Of a stretch of DNA of 64,000 nucleotides, positions 47,401 through 58,500 are shown one piece after another. The stretch is from Himantopus leucocephalus (Eukaryota; Chordata; Aves; Charadriiformes; Recurvirostridae). Under the pieces are notes generated by a model that was not told the DNA's origin, searched no databases, and worked only from the letters and a program-made list of their open reading frames with translations. A program made the translations under genes and the position numbers. Where the stretch lies: assembly GCA_003993805.1 (NCBI GenBank), contig RSEF01000031.1:21217178-21281177 (forward strand). Reading direction: 5' to 3'. Each line of letters begins with the position of its first letter. Position 1 is the first letter of the stretch.

Positions 47401-47809
47401 CCTTGAATACTTAAAAAAAGCCCACAGGTTTATTCTTGTTTTTTAATTTCTTCTAGCAGTGAAAGGACTATGGATCTGGTTTTAGAAATGTGCAATACTA
47501 ATTCCATCCACTGGTGTGGGGTTTCAGGAAGGCAACTTGGAAAACTGCACCCAAGTTCATCCCTCCATCTTGCACTTACGTTGTTGTCTTCGGTGCAGGG
47601 ATTGCAAGTAAGTCTTTATAGCATAGTTTTGTTATAAAATAGCTAATTGATAAGCTTAGTAATTCTTTCTAATAACAACTCTTATAAATATTTTCCCCTT
47701 CTAGAGTGTCTCTGGCTTAAGACTTACTGACACGTTTTTGAAGAGAACATACGAGTATGATGATATTGCACAAGTCTGTGTAGTTTCTTCAGAAGTCAAA
47801 CAAAGTTGA
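23375..47809 (+). CDS. TRAPPC13: TRAPPC13, trafficking protein particle complex subunit 13
   Basis: Thirteen coding exons: 23375-23420, 30222-30290, 31170-31269, 31867-31951, 32720-32847, 32986-33058, 36118-36162, 39638-39655, 41876-42009, 43166-43364, 46460-46560, 47460-47607 (or from 47457), 47705-47809. They join in frame to 416 residues (417 with the alternative acceptor), close to the 417 of human. The protein opens [19 protein letters not shown] and closes [11 protein letters not shown]; long blocks such as [18 protein letters not shown] and [11 protein letters not shown] match human. It is a subunit of the metazoan TRAPP III-type complex, a Rab1 exchange factor acting in ER-Golgi transport and autophagy (established knowledge). 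The fold is mostly beta and there is no membrane segment. The start ATG is in good context (gccATGg) in the CpG island. Intron 1 carries SHLD3. A probable polyadenylation signal lies about 200 nt past the stop. Confidence 0.96.
25742..26491 (+). CDS. SHLD3: SHLD3 (RINN1), shieldin complex subunit 3, nested in TRAPPC13 intron 1
   Basis: A single uninterrupted 249-codon frame; human SHLD3 is 250 residues and similarly intronless in its coding part. The N-terminus [13 protein letters not shown] aligns with human ...TEVILHYRP. The sequence PKKQPP at residues 51-56 is the PxxxPP element of the REV7 (MAD2L2) seat-belt binding motif. A basic patch [16 protein letters not shown] lies in the middle. 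The conserved C-terminal domain (about 165-249; [34 protein letters not shown]) is the region described as eIF4E-like. In the family, SHLD3 links REV7-SHLD2-SHLD1 to 53BP1-RIF1 at double-strand breaks, blocking resection and favouring end joining and class switching (established knowledge). The first ATG was chosen by orthologue alignment. It lies on the same strand as its TRAPPC13 host intron, with a splice acceptor upstream at 25605/25606 and a polyadenylation signal just past the stop. Confidence 0.95.
   Translation: MEVVLHYRPHQRDLIKLQKFAQAAVKDFPIRQLPRFTPWFPNDLYQLPLKPKKQPPVISCEEAEELKQLSTSSEYVTESSDYDCTKNLLEFQSNVKQRQTLIQALTVHRPINLENQGQPPPNGKQKLRRSWSVSLPSPKLKEKILPLSQELQNNLERLKLHAFYRAKWTIEQSICSNQNLEDIWIKLNRLIKQNELPSCNATIQRSVGQIWIFCDILYCEYVRNILREKLSLTDKMNLLVHKFGIIFSL
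26506..26511 (+). terminator. SHLD3 polyadenylation signal
   Basis: AATAAA starting 15 nt after the TAA stop, giving an extremely short 3' UTR. Further AATAAA copies at 26762-26767 and 26801-26806 could serve longer forms. Confidence 0.55.
28655..28866 (+). mobile_element. CR1 LINE copy split by assembly gap
   Basis: The left flank 'agagggctggagccacctct' and 'gagagagttggggttgttca' is CR1 ORF2 C-terminal sequence. The right flank 'aggtccttccaacctaaacc' and 'attctatgatt' is the CR1 3' end. Both are in + orientation, so one element most likely runs through the gap. Confidence 0.85.
28723..28822. other. assembly gap (100 N)
   Basis: Exactly 100 unresolved bases, a conventional placeholder for a gap of unknown size, inside a CR1 element in TRAPPC13 intron 1. 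Confidence 0.95.
30222..30290 (+). CDS. TRAPPC13: TRAPPC13 coding exon 2
   Basis: Encodes [23 protein letters not shown] and the first base of Gly, after a 6.8-kb first intron. The acceptor is tttttgcag|tgatgagg; the donor ccag|gtatgt. Confidence 0.94.
31170..31269 (+). CDS. TRAPPC13: TRAPPC13 coding exon 3
   Basis: Encodes [20 protein letters not shown] and [13 protein letters not shown] plus two bases of Gly. Acceptor tctacag, donor ttgg|gtaaga. Confidence 0.94.
31867..31951 (+). CDS. TRAPPC13: TRAPPC13 coding exon 4
   Basis: Encodes [20 protein letters not shown] and VVKDILVK, one of the most conserved blocks of the protein. Acceptor acacag, donor aag|gtatgt; it ends in phase 0. Confidence 0.95.
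32600..32698 (+). repeat. perfect 49-bp tandem duplication flanking a single N
   Basis: Copies 32600-32648 and 32650-32698 are identical (each begins taatttatttttctttagac), with an N at 32649 between them. This is the signature of two contig ends that overlap but were joined without merging, so it is probably artificial. Confidence 0.85.
32720..32847 (+). CDS. TRAPPC13: TRAPPC13 coding exon 5
   Basis: Encodes [20 protein letters not shown] to [15 protein letters not shown] plus two bases of Ile. The exon begins 21 bp after the duplicated segment at 32600-32698 but is itself present once and intact. Confidence 0.94.
32986..33058 (+). CDS. TRAPPC13: TRAPPC13 coding exon 6
   Basis: Encodes (I)[24 protein letters not shown]. 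Intron 5, just before it, is only 138 bp. Confidence 0.94.
36118..36162 (+). CDS. TRAPPC13: TRAPPC13 coding exon 7
   Basis: A 45-nt exon encoding [15 protein letters not shown], phase 0 at both ends. Acceptor cattcag, donor gag|gtaagt. Confidence 0.94.
39638..39655 (+). CDS. TRAPPC13: TRAPPC13 coding exon 8, 18-nt microexon
   Basis: Reads agtgacctcagttctgtg (SDLSSV) between ttttcccattag and gtaatt. It is in frame, divisible by three, and the peptide occurs at this place in the human protein (NAE-SDLSSV-TDEVF). The upstream tract is strongly T-rich. Skipping it leaves the frame intact, so it may be an alternative exon. Confidence 0.88.
40870..40935 (-). mobile_element. short CR1 3'-end relic
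   Basis: 'atagaatacttcagttgga' and 'agggacctacagtgatcaac' are the complement of a CR1 3' UTR. Only about 65 bp survives. Confidence 0.7.
41876..42009 (+). CDS. TRAPPC13: TRAPPC13 coding exon 9
   Basis: Encodes [20 protein letters not shown] to LNTVDTAGE plus two bases. The acceptor ttttttttcag is strong; the donor is aaag|gtatgt. Confidence 0.95.
42958..42978. repeat. poly-C run with an unresolved base
   Basis: About 21 positions of C with one N at 42962, in TRAPPC13 intron 9. Its length is likely unreliable in the assembly. Confidence 0.8.
43166..43364 (+). CDS. TRAPPC13: TRAPPC13 coding exon 10
   Basis: The largest internal exon (199 nt), encoding (S)[33 protein letters not shown] to [11 protein letters not shown]. 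Very close to human throughout. Confidence 0.95.
46460..46560 (+). CDS. TRAPPC13: TRAPPC13 coding exon 11
   Basis: Encodes [33 protein letters not shown] plus two bases of Ser. Acceptor cttctcag, donor gcag|gtaatg. Confidence 0.94.
47457..47607 (+). CDS. TRAPPC13: TRAPPC13 coding exon 12 with NAGNAG acceptor
   Basis: The acceptor region reads ttctagcag|tgaaagg, so splicing may occur after TAG (exon from 47457, NCSSERT) or after CAG (exon from 47460, NCSERT). Both keep the frame. The rest encodes [20 protein letters not shown] to LLSSVQGLQ. Confidence 0.92.
47705..47809 (+). CDS. TRAPPC13: TRAPPC13 coding exon 13 (stop codon)
   Basis: Encodes [20 protein letters not shown] and [14 protein letters not shown], then TGA. 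It follows a 97-bp intron. The last five residues differ from human, as is common at this tail. Confidence 0.94.
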   Translation, partial: SVSGLRLTDTFLKRTYEYDDIAQVCVVSSEVKQS

Positions 47810-49180
47810 AGAAAAAATTCTGCGTTTCTGCTGGGCTTATTTTTTGGACCAACTTCTTGATGTTTTTGCAGCTGAATCATATTAAAATGTGTACAAACCA
47901 ACCCAAATCCCTATATAACTAGAAATGTAACTGTGCTTATTTAATTTCTCTGAACACTTCTTAAAGATTTTAAATCATTGAAAAACAAGCACATGCATTT
48001 TATCTCCTGAAAATAAAGCCTTTGAAAAGTGTAGCTCCAGCAAATTATATCACCTTAGCATCACCTTGGGGCAGGGGGGTGTGATTGATGTGAAATAGTA
48101 GCACTTTGTACTTACTTTATGGGTTTTTTTAATATATTTAAACAGTTTTTAAATTTTGTTTATGACAAAACTGCTTCAGTGTGAAGGAACTGGCCTCTTA
48201 CTGACAAGTTCCTGGAATCCAAACCCCTAAAAGAAATACCTTTTCTTGGCCTGGCAGTGTATTTGCATGGTACGTGCACAGCCATTAGGACTAGAGCCTG
48301 ATAAAGGCACAAGATGAGAGAGTGCAGCTGGCACTGTTGAGGTGCCAGCAACTAGAAAGTAGCACATCAGCCAAAGAATGTGCTGGTTGTGGCTCAGTCT
48401 TTGAAAAGAAGCAATACAGCAAATCTGTCCCAATTAGCCGCAGTTTTGTGCAGAGTTGTGTGTCCCTGCAATACAGGGCATGCTTTGAACAGGCATATTA
48501 CTTCCCAATTAGCAGGGAACTGAATAGCAGAACTCAGGCATTTTTTATTGTTAAACAGAGGCAGTGCAAATTATTCTCCCATTCCAGAGGCATTTAAGTA
48601 GATTTTTAGGAAAATGAGGAGAAAAACCCTGAATGGCTGTCTTAGATCAAGTTTTCCAAAGCACATCCAGGAAGGAATTCAGGACTCGGTTAAGCACCAA
48701 AATGTACTTTTCCCTGGCTTTGTTCTAACAAAAGACGGAAATATTATTGGCTGAAATATCTAAGGTCACCCAAAGGTAGCCATTTAATACAGAAAATGGT
48801 GACTGGCTTTCCTAGTTTAACACTAGTTGAACTAGTGTTAAAGATTCTACTCAGTGGCTTGTCGTATTTCTCAGCTACCATACTGGCACTTAGCAACCTT
48901 ACTTAGCTGTGATAGAATTTTACTTAGGGCTTTCCTGTGTATAAAATTTCTAAGTGTAGAATTCAATTTTAAACTATTAGATAAATTTAGGACCTGCTTA
49001 CTAAATTGAGGCAATAAGTCCATAGAGGAAACAAACATTAGAACTATATCATGCACATTTAATAAAAAGCAGATTAACCAACATTAACAGGGATTTTTTT
49101 AAAATGCAATTTATCTGTTACTCTAGATACATCAACAAACTAAAACAGTAAAGCCAGAAGTATCCAGACAAAAAATGTAA
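47810..49180. other. tail-to-tail interval between TRAPPC13 and SGTB
   Basis: Holds the TRAPPC13 3' UTR (to about 48035), then about 1.1 kb without a recognised feature, up to the presumed SGTB mRNA 3' end near 49170. Open frames near 48.2-48.6 kb on both strands match nothing I know. Confidence 0.5.
48012..48017 (+). terminator. TRAPPC13 polyadenylation signal
   Basis: AATAAA about 200 nt past the TRAPPC13 stop, with an ATTAAA at about 47880 as a weaker alternative. The predicted 3' UTR is about 0.2 kb. Confidence 0.6.
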
Positions 49181-52100
49181 ATAACTTTATTTATAATCTA
49201 TTTTCAAGTTAAACGGACAGAAGTTAAGGGAGATGTAACCATATGGTAATAAGAGGTAGGAGAGACACAGAAATGGTAGACAAGTTGCATTTTGCCAGTA
49301 TGACTTTCTGTAGCCCTGAAACAGAGTACAAATCCAGAGCTGCAGACCTAGTTCTTTCTCAGTATGCAAGTGATTTTACTTTGTACTTGTTACAAAACCA
49401 AAAGTGCAACTGAAACAATTTCTAAGCTGAACATTTCATTAGGTGTCTTTATGATCAGGCATAGTTAGAATACACTTCCATGCAAGCATGTTACAGGAGT
49501 TTACAATTCCAGTGCAAAACATTTTCTTCTCTAACAATTACCACACTTATATGCTGATGGAACAGTAATGATACAAAATCAATTAGGTGTTAAATGCATA
49601 TTTGCTCAGTTGAATGATAAACTCCAATCAGCTTTAAATTAAAGCTGTATTTATGGGGATTGTGGTTTACCAGTTGGATCTAGCAGGATGAAAAATTTTA
49701 GTGCAAAGAAAAAAAAAGTGCAGATATTACACAGGAAAAGATTCCTTCCTCACCCTGTGATTAAGACATATTGCATGACTCTGTGAAACAATCTAGACTA
49801 TTCAAGGCAAAATAGACTTTAGCATAAATGATCCCTCTGTTCCTGCTTTCAATGGAAAAGCATGTAATGACAGCTTCTGTTATTGGTTTCACTGTTTTTT
49901 ATGTAGGCTATAAAGCCCTTTCTGTTAATATACAAGAAACAAAGAATGTTTACAAGTTAAGTATTGTGCCACTTGTAGCACATTCCTAAAGGGTTAGCTA
50001 ATGCCATCGACGTTTTAATAAATACTCTGGTTACATATTATCTGTACTGGAGTAAAACCTGAACATGACAATATTGTAGTATGTGAAATAAAAGTTACCA
50101 CTCTATAAAGATGATTTCAAGAGTAGTTTTCAGGTAACAAACCAATACTTCATTTTATTTAACCACAGGGATAGTTCTCCCATAAAGCCACAGGGTTTGT
50201 ACTTGACAGTACAACTTCTACGGCCAGTCTTTTAATATTACCATATTGTGTAGTTCTTAAGGAACTCCCAAGAGGTTCTTGACACTTTCTGTCTTAAAAT
50301 AGAAAGGTACCTGACAGCATGAAGATAGCTGTCACAGTAAGGATAAATTGAATGTGAGAGGTATTGTAGTGCCGTCTAGTCCACTCTGGATTTATTGGTT
50401 CCCCTTACCAAAGTTACTTACTTTGAGCAGTTGAAAATATGAAAGAGAGAACTAAGAGGAATCATGAAGTTTAACAGGAGATATGCTACGAGCAATGCTT
50501 CTCTCCTCCCACAACACACTACTCCAAGCAATATTTGTACAGTAGTTGTAGCCCACCTACAGTCTCTATGAACCTTTCTTGTACTATCAAATGTAACTGA
50601 ACTTAACTAGAAGTTTTCTTGACCGGATTAGATTCAGGATCTGAACTACCTCTGAAAAAAGGTCCTGTTAGGGATTTTCTTCTATGTCATCAGATGTTAA
50701 GTCAGAAGTTGTATTTAATAAAGCTTAAGTATATCTACAGCCTCAAAAAGGCAGCTACAGCAACTTATACAGAGAATTTTAAAAAGCATTTTAATGCTGC
50801 ATATAGGCAAGCTCTATTGAATAAAGTATGAAAAATCTTAAAGTTGTTTCAGTTGCTGTATTGAGCTTTACCTCTTTATTCAACAGATGGTAAATACGGA
50901 TTTCCTGTTTGTGTTTTCCCCAATTCTCTTCCTTTCTTCTTGGATCCAGCTGCATTTTCCCCTGTTTTAGTAGGGGAAGACTCATACAATAGATGCACAA
51001 CTAACATTTGTTAGAGTCAAGTATGTGACTTATTTTGCAAATTTTGCATTTGCTTCTACTTGAGGTTGCTCTTTTTTTGACCCCAAGATGAATCAGATGT
51101 AATGTCTGAGGTCTAGGAGTTCCTGTGTATTTCTCCATTTGGGAGTCTGTAGTTATTCCTCCACCTACCTTCTCCAGTCTAACTGGCCAGCAGAGATCAC
51201 TTTGTCTTAGGAATCAAAGCAGGGTCCTCAAATTAGTTTTGATAAACAAAGAGGAAAGTGTGAGTGTTGAGAACCTCCCTGGAGTAAAACCAAATGTACC
51301 TTGTATCGGAAAGCAGCGTGAACAGTAAGCAGAATAAAAAAAACTTAACAGTGCTCTCTGAAAGAGTAAGATTAACTGAGCAAGAAAAGCCAGGGTAGGA
51401 ACAGAAATACTGTAGAGTGGAAAAATCTTTAACTTGGCCATACAACCATGACTTAAGATAGATATGTGTAATGAAACTTTTAAAAAAAAATCCTTAATTA
51501 TTTAAGCCAGCGATTTACCACACAGGAATCCTTCTTTCTAAGGCAGTTATTTTTTAATAAATTTTCAGTACTAGTTACTTGTACAGTCACAGGACTAGTT
51601 TTAGCTTATTACAGTTAAGAATTTTAAGCTTATGCTAAATACTGCATACACATGGAATGTAATACAGTTTGCCATGCCAGGAAAATAGTGCCATAATGCT
51701 GACCTCCAGGGCTACCATCATGATTTGAGGGTATACATGGCAGTAGAAAAGCCTAAAACTTCTTAATACTCTTTCTTTTCCCAAGCCAAGTTCCATTTTG
51801 GTTCCTGTGTATTATCCTACTCAGGACTAGTGCCTTCTCTTTCTCTACAGTTTGTGGTACTCCTTCGTATGCAATCACCTTCCTCTCTCCTGCCCAATGA
51901 AGTTGAAAAATACTTCCTGTTTCTAATGATGGCCCCTCCGCAGGCTTAAAGAAACAGACTGTTCAAGCACTAGCTTTACATACACTCTATACTCCAACAC
52001 TGATTTATGCTCTTTATAAAACAGCACATCAGATAGGCTTGTTCTTTCAATATTTGACAAGGAGTACATCCGTAATTATTTTCACCATAAGAATAACCTG

Positions 52101-52457
52101 CCTTTCACACTAGGATTTTAGAATTGAGCTGTTATGCAAGATCAGCCCACTACAAAACTCCCCACTCAATAGCCCTGGAGATCAATCTAATGCACATACT
52201 GAAAATGACTTGTACTTAGGGATTTTAATAAACCACCTATTTAGTGTATTAATTTTCAGAGGAATAACTATACATAAATGATATGTTCGAAGTTATGTGC
52301 AATAGATCTGTTTAACAGATTTATTCTTGTTTGCAAACACGCACAAAGAATTTTCTGTCTTCTATTCAAGCAGAAGAGTTACAATGGTGCTTTTGCTACT
52401 AACTATGGTATGCAATTTGGGGTTATATACCATTCCAGTTCACATGCCTCCTTTAAG
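49180..52457 (-). other. presumed SGTB 3' UTR
   Basis: AT-rich, non-coding, no repeats recognised and no competing gene. Assigned as 3' UTR because it lies directly downstream of the SGTB stop and no other feature is seen, but its real end is not determined. Confidence 0.4.
49186..49191 (-). terminator. candidate SGTB polyadenylation signal
   Basis: TTTATT on the + strand, i.e. AATAAA on the minus strand. It would give SGTB a 3' UTR of about 3.3 kb; human SGTB also has a long one. Other minus-strand AATAAA copies occur closer to the stop, so this is only a candidate. Confidence 0.35.
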
Positions 52458-52569
52458 TCAGGAATGCTCTTCAGTGCTGCCACTGAAAGATCTGCTCCGG
52501 ACATGATTTCTCAGTTGCTCTATGAGCTCTGGATTCTGCTGCTGTATCTGTTGTGCAAACTGCTGCCCC
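52458..52569 (-). CDS. SGTB: SGTB last coding exon, Gln-rich tail and stop
   Basis: Encodes [36 protein letters not shown] then TGA. Acceptor caacgcag|gggg. The tail matches human apart from a few Ser/Gly/Thr changes. Confidence 0.95.
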
Positions 52570-55500
52570 CTGCGTTGAACAGTTTCAAGTAAAATCAACA
52601 AGTGAAAAAAACTGACAAGCAGCATTTTTGAGAAAACAGGATATCCCAATACAACAGAAAGGTACATTATATGCAAGTTAACGCTAAAGATATCTTGCTG
52701 TATAGTCTTAATCAAGGTATTTGCAGTCTTACAACTTTATCTAGTTAAAATCTCTCCAAACAGGATTATCATCAGATCTTCATTTTCATTCTTCAGGACT
52801 ATTACTTCTACTTGATAGCATGGAGGAAAAAGTATTACCTTACTTGGTAAAACTAAAATTTAGCAACAAATGTGCTCCATGATTTGCTCCCTTCTTTTTG
52901 AGAGGATCCATTCTAGTTGTTTAAGATAACTACCCTTGCAACCTTACATTAGTTTTTCCAGAAATACAGTGTGCAGCTGCCAAATTATATTTGTGAGCAA
53001 GACATCATTAACAGAAAGCAAGCGTACAATTACACCTTTGTATCTTGTATGACTGAAGTAATGACAGATCCATCTTCATAACAGTTGTAGCTTAAGAGTT
53101 AAATTAATAGGTGAGAACAATTCCATGTAAAAGATAAGCACAACACTGGTTTACTAGAAAAAGCAAGGAAGTTAAACGTATTACTTCATGAATAGCCTGG
53201 CATGGCTTCTCTGTAACTTCTGCATTTTGTCCAAGTAGCAAATTATCAAGACTCCTTTAAACCACAGTGCAGGTTGAAGGAAAGCCACCATTTGCATAGA
53301 TCTAGGTGTACTACATGTTTTACGTGAAAACAGCCCTTGATTTTGTGGGGGCACATTCCTGTCTGTGATGTGAATTATAAATGACTTTTGCCCTGAAGGT
53401 GCAAAACTTAAAAATAGTTCGAAGCATGCTAGAATGCTGAAATAAAGTAAAACTGTATGCCCTTTAACAGGTCTTGCCGTGTAAGCAAATGGCACGGTTT
53501 TGTGCAGACTCTTCCAGACGGATTATCATTATTATACTATAAAAGACTGGGGGCCTGGGTTTTGTAAAAGCTACTCCTCATTATACTGAGTTCCCTGAAG
53601 TCCTCCCAGTCTAAATAGAGGGATGCCAGAGCAGAACTTGTTGCAATCTCTGCTAAGTAAATCTGTAGCTTTTCTAAATGGTGTCTGGGATACCAGGTAG
53701 TAAATTTCTCAACGCAATTTGAAAGCACATGTAGGAGTACCTGAAGATTTAAAGGAGCACTTTTAGTAAGTGTCTTTTTAGAAAGTGTGTGGCAGCGTAT
53801 GACAACCAGAAAGTAAAACTGAGCACGCAGTTCAGTCATTCCAATTGATGGAAAGGTAAAAAGCAAACAAACAAGATAGTGGAAAGTAAGTCTTCAAGGT
53901 CTCAGTTTTAATAATAATAAGGCGTACAATGGGGACAGGGCACAATATAATTGGCTTGACACTATCCCTTTTAAATAGAAGTTGCACAGTGATGCTTCTA
54001 CAAATGTAACAATGTATGCAATTCTTACTTACGCATGGATCAGGCTGGACAAATCCGACAGACCACCAACACCGGCAGCAGGGCCACCAATTGCGTTTGA
54101 CATCATCCCCGACATCCTGGAACAGTTAGCACAGTGTTGGCATTGGGGTATGCAGGGATCTTTACAGTAAGCAATAAACTGTAGTTCTGTTTTTAATTGC
54201 TGGGAGGAAATAAGCTGCAAGAGGAACTAACTGCAGCAGTTTTATTTACAGCAAGCAAAAATAAAATGACATTTTCAGGAATACAGTATTATCTGCCTTT
54301 TCCCTTATCAATTCAAACCCCTAAAGACATTTGTTTTAATGGCACTCAATTTTAATACTTACAATTGTTGAACTTGAGGATTCTGCATTAAGCTTGCTGC
54401 CTAGAATAGACAATATATAGCTGAAATTATAACACATTTACTACTTAGGTATCACTGAGGAAAATGTGGGAAAAAAATCAAAAATCCAAATGCTGTAGTC
54501 TATGCTTTATTGCAAAGTTAAGCTAAGTTTTTGTGCACAGAGATGTATGGTCCCCAGCAAAAAGAATCATTACAGGAATATATTTGAAGGATATGAAGCT
54601 GAGAGAATTTGTTACACGTTAGATAAAAAATAGTAGTTACAGATTCAGACATGAGAAGGATGACAAGAAGACATTAAACATAGAAACCCAGTCCCAGAAA
54701 CTAAACAAACAAACAAAATAATAATTTTAAAAAAAAAATCACTGAAGACTTCCAAAGACAAAGGTTTTCTATTGGGCTTTTTGTAGAAAAGTCTGTATTT
54801 TGTTGATTCCCAGACTGGATAAATCAGTTTTGCAACTACTGTTACTACTGGGTATAAACCGTTAAGATTATGACCACAAAATATTGCAGAATAAACCAGA
54901 GTGTGGACCTATTTAGTAGCATGGTTTTGTAGTAACTTATATGCTCTGTGGTAATTGCGTATCTTCTTACTTTGTAGTAACCATGAGATTATTTACATTT
55001 CTCATTCCTAAGACACCTCAAAAGTTATACTGTGTTTACCATAATGTAAGGGTATATATGGACAGATACTACAGAATAAACCAGGTGATATTTTAATGTT
55101 AGTAACATACTTCCTACAGAAATCAGTGTCTATGAATACAAGACCAATAGGCACAATGCAGTATCTCCTTATTCACTCTCTTTTTAAAGGTACGACAAAA
55201 ACCAGATATATACAATATTCATTTTATTGATCAATATATCTCCATATATACATCTCAAAAGTAAATCAACTCTTTTCTCTATGTACAGTTAGATATAAAA
55301 TGCCAAATTCAGGTCCATCCTGTGGGTACTAAGGCATTTTTTTTTTCACTGCTTCTGTGAGTAACAAGTCTGATCTAGGTTAGGGGCTGAAATGGAGGCT
55401 AGAAGTAACTTTCTCAAGGTCAGGCAGCGAGTCAGTTTTTTCCTCAAAAACAAAACAAAAAACGACACCACAGGAAAATAATTCATTCGTTCCTGGCTGA

Positions 55501-58500
55501 ATGCCCTGTGTTCTATCCACTTGACCAGGCAACTTCTGGAAATAATGCAAAAAATCCTTTCCCCATAGTTAGCTCTATATTGAAGCATAACAGATGCAGA
55601 CTGTCTGAGTAAGTCATGCGGCCAATGAAGTGGTACACAGAGTTCCAGTGCTATTTAATCACTAGTGCCATCGGAGAACTCGCTCACTTCTTCCCTGCCT
55701 ACCATCTCTATTATTTGGACCAGATGTATTGATGATAAAGATGTAAAGTTTTAACTGAGTTCTCAAAGGAAATAAGTATTTTTTGTATCTTTTTTCTCCA
55801 AATTCCCTTCTTCCCTTCAAAGTCAATTAATACCATTTAGCTAAGAAAGCCATGCATGGAGAAAAACTACTGAGGGACAAACCCACAATTTGCCATTGTA
55901 CTGGAAGTAAAGGAAGGCAGCATATGTTATTTATACTCATTGTTTGCACATCTCATGAAGTTTTGCACACTTAAGGATGTCAGGGATAATTTGAAAGAGT
56001 AAGAACAGAAAGGTCTCTTGGGTAGTTCTCCCCAAGCAGAGTTACTTTAGTCTTGAGTAGACTGCATCTGAATCAACTGCTTAGGAGAGGATTTCTTCAT
56101 TAACTGGTATGTGGAGAATAGAAAAGAAATTTTCACCATGCTGTTGGCAAGTGGTTTACTATCATGCCATCCATAAAACCAGCATATCTAATCTATCCAC
56201 GTTGTTGTTCATAGGTAAGATAGAGTCAATTGGAAATAAGACAGACATTATAGGAGAATGATGCTTCACTTCTTGTTTTGAGTGTAAAATGACTTAGAAA
56301 AGCTTAAATTCAGTGTACTGAAAACACTGCCATTACAATAAGCATTAAAATTGCTTGTGTTATTAAACAAGAGTTGTTCTTAAAACTTCAGTTTTAAAAA
56401 CAGTATCATGTAAAGCTTAAAATATACTCACCATACTAATGAAGGCAGGATTGTTTATCAAGCTTGCCATGTCAAAACTCAGTCCAGTTCCAGTCTACAA
56501 ACAAATTGCAATTGAAGATAAGTCTACCTACAAAATCCCAGTTAAAGCTATTGTAAATAAAGAGATACAGAGCTAACTTACAGGACTGGACATGTCTCTT
56601 AATTTCTGTTCTGCTATTTTCAAATTTGACTTATAAGAGTCATTCTCTGGATCAAGATCCAGTGCTTTTTGGTAACTGGTAACTGCTTCTTCATATTTAT
56701 TCACTGAGGTCAGAGCCAACCTAATGTGAAATAAAGAAATCCTGGGTAGAACATAAATGACCATCAAAAGATAATGATACATTTTCTGTTCTAAGTAAAT
56801 CAGTATCTCACAACTAGTTTTTAGCTTGAGCATTAACATCAAGCAAGTTTTGCTATTGTGCGACTACTGCTTAGTGTTAAGCACTTCTTTTTGCACGAGG
56901 TGATCCTTCAGGAACTCATCTTGCATTTTGCGTTCCATATATATGCAAGTTTCATTAAAAACTCCTTGGCATTATCAAGTGATTTAATCTGTATTTGAGA
57001 GCACAAGCTGGATCCAGCATCTGTGACTTTTCACATAAGCTCAGGAATTGTTACTTCCTCCAGTCCTTTTGATTCACAAGATTATTCAGAAGGGTACATG
57101 GGAAAGTAGGGCAAATATACTCTTAATGTGAGTTCTGCAGCTTCAAGAAATCAAATACTGGAACCACGAGTTTTAGCATAATAGATTTTGTCTTAGGATC
57201 AATGCAAGGTTCTCCTTTTGGATCTTCAGCAGCTTAACAAATGAGTTATACAGGGCAGTAGTAACATCTGTAAGATGCTGTAAGAAACCCTTGTATCAGG
57301 GGAGTCTGCTTAGTGTTTTGAAAAAGAATCTTCTCCAGCAGCTCAGGAGAGCACAGAACAGATCTGCTACTTTTAAAACAGTATTTGTTTTCAAATTTTA
57401 TTAGCTACTACATTTAAAACACCATCTTTCTTTGAGCTACTCCAGAAGTCCATCTGGCTGCAGTTTCAATTCTATATTCTACTGTATTTTCTATTTATAC
57501 TGACCACAAAAGTAAACAGATCTTTTCCACATTTTGTGAAAGATCTGTGTAAGCCATGTTCAGCTATTCAGCACTGCAGTCCCCCTTTGGCATATGCTGA
57601 GCTATACAGAATGGGTTGACGAGCCTGTGCTAATGCCCACAAACAGATCTTAGCCTTTTATCTCAGGCAAGAGTTATGTGAGATACATCAGTCACAGTCA
57701 TTACTCTTCAGTGATGATGAACTCAACAAGAGTATGAAACTCCAGGAGCTTCCAGTAATGGTCCTGGAGGAACCCACACAGTATTAGTATTTTCTCTCTT
57801 AACACAGTTACTCCCATAAAAAACGTTCTCCCTTTTGGCCCATTAACTTGCCGAAATAGTTTCTAACCAGACAAGAAATGCAATCTGCTATTTCTGTGAT
57901 GCAATTGTGGGGTTTTTTTTTACAGAGAAAGTATGTAAAATTCAGTACAACTCAGAACAGTGGGTGACAGTTTCTTAGCTCACAATTCCTATCCAGACAA
58001 ATCCTCTCTCACGGTCATGCTGGAAGTATCACTTTGACTGTCTACACGGCTCCCATCTCTGCATATTACTATGGCACTCTGCATCTTTCTGTGAAATATA
58101 AAGAGTTTCTGTCAAATCCTGAAAAAAACTGATATGCCTGCATAATGCAGTCAGAAAACACAGCTTTCTCATAAGGACTTTTTGTTGAGAAGGTGGTTTC
58201 TGCACTTGTTTTTTTCAGTTATTACTAAACAAGCACTGTTTCCTCATTCACCCTATGCCAAATGTATCATTACATCCATCTGCTGAGTTAGGCAATGGCT
58301 TGTAGCTCAAAGTATATCCTCTATCAGAACAACCAGACAATCAAAAAAAGAGAAGCTTGATTGCCCAAGAATGATCCCACTTACATTGTGTATCAAAAGG
58401 CACACCGGTCTTACACCCAAAACTCTAAAATAACCTCCAATTTCCAATTAAATCAGCCTGTGGCTTCCCTCCATCTCACTGAAATCAGGGGATCTCGGGT

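Noticed and set aside
48160..48597. Overlapping frames on both strands downstream of TRAPPC13
   Set aside because: Short, mutually overlapping and unrecognised; consistent with non-coding intergenic DNA.
53181..53495. 104-codon minus-strand frame in an SGTB intron
   Set aside because: Irregular composition, no known family, no splice support.
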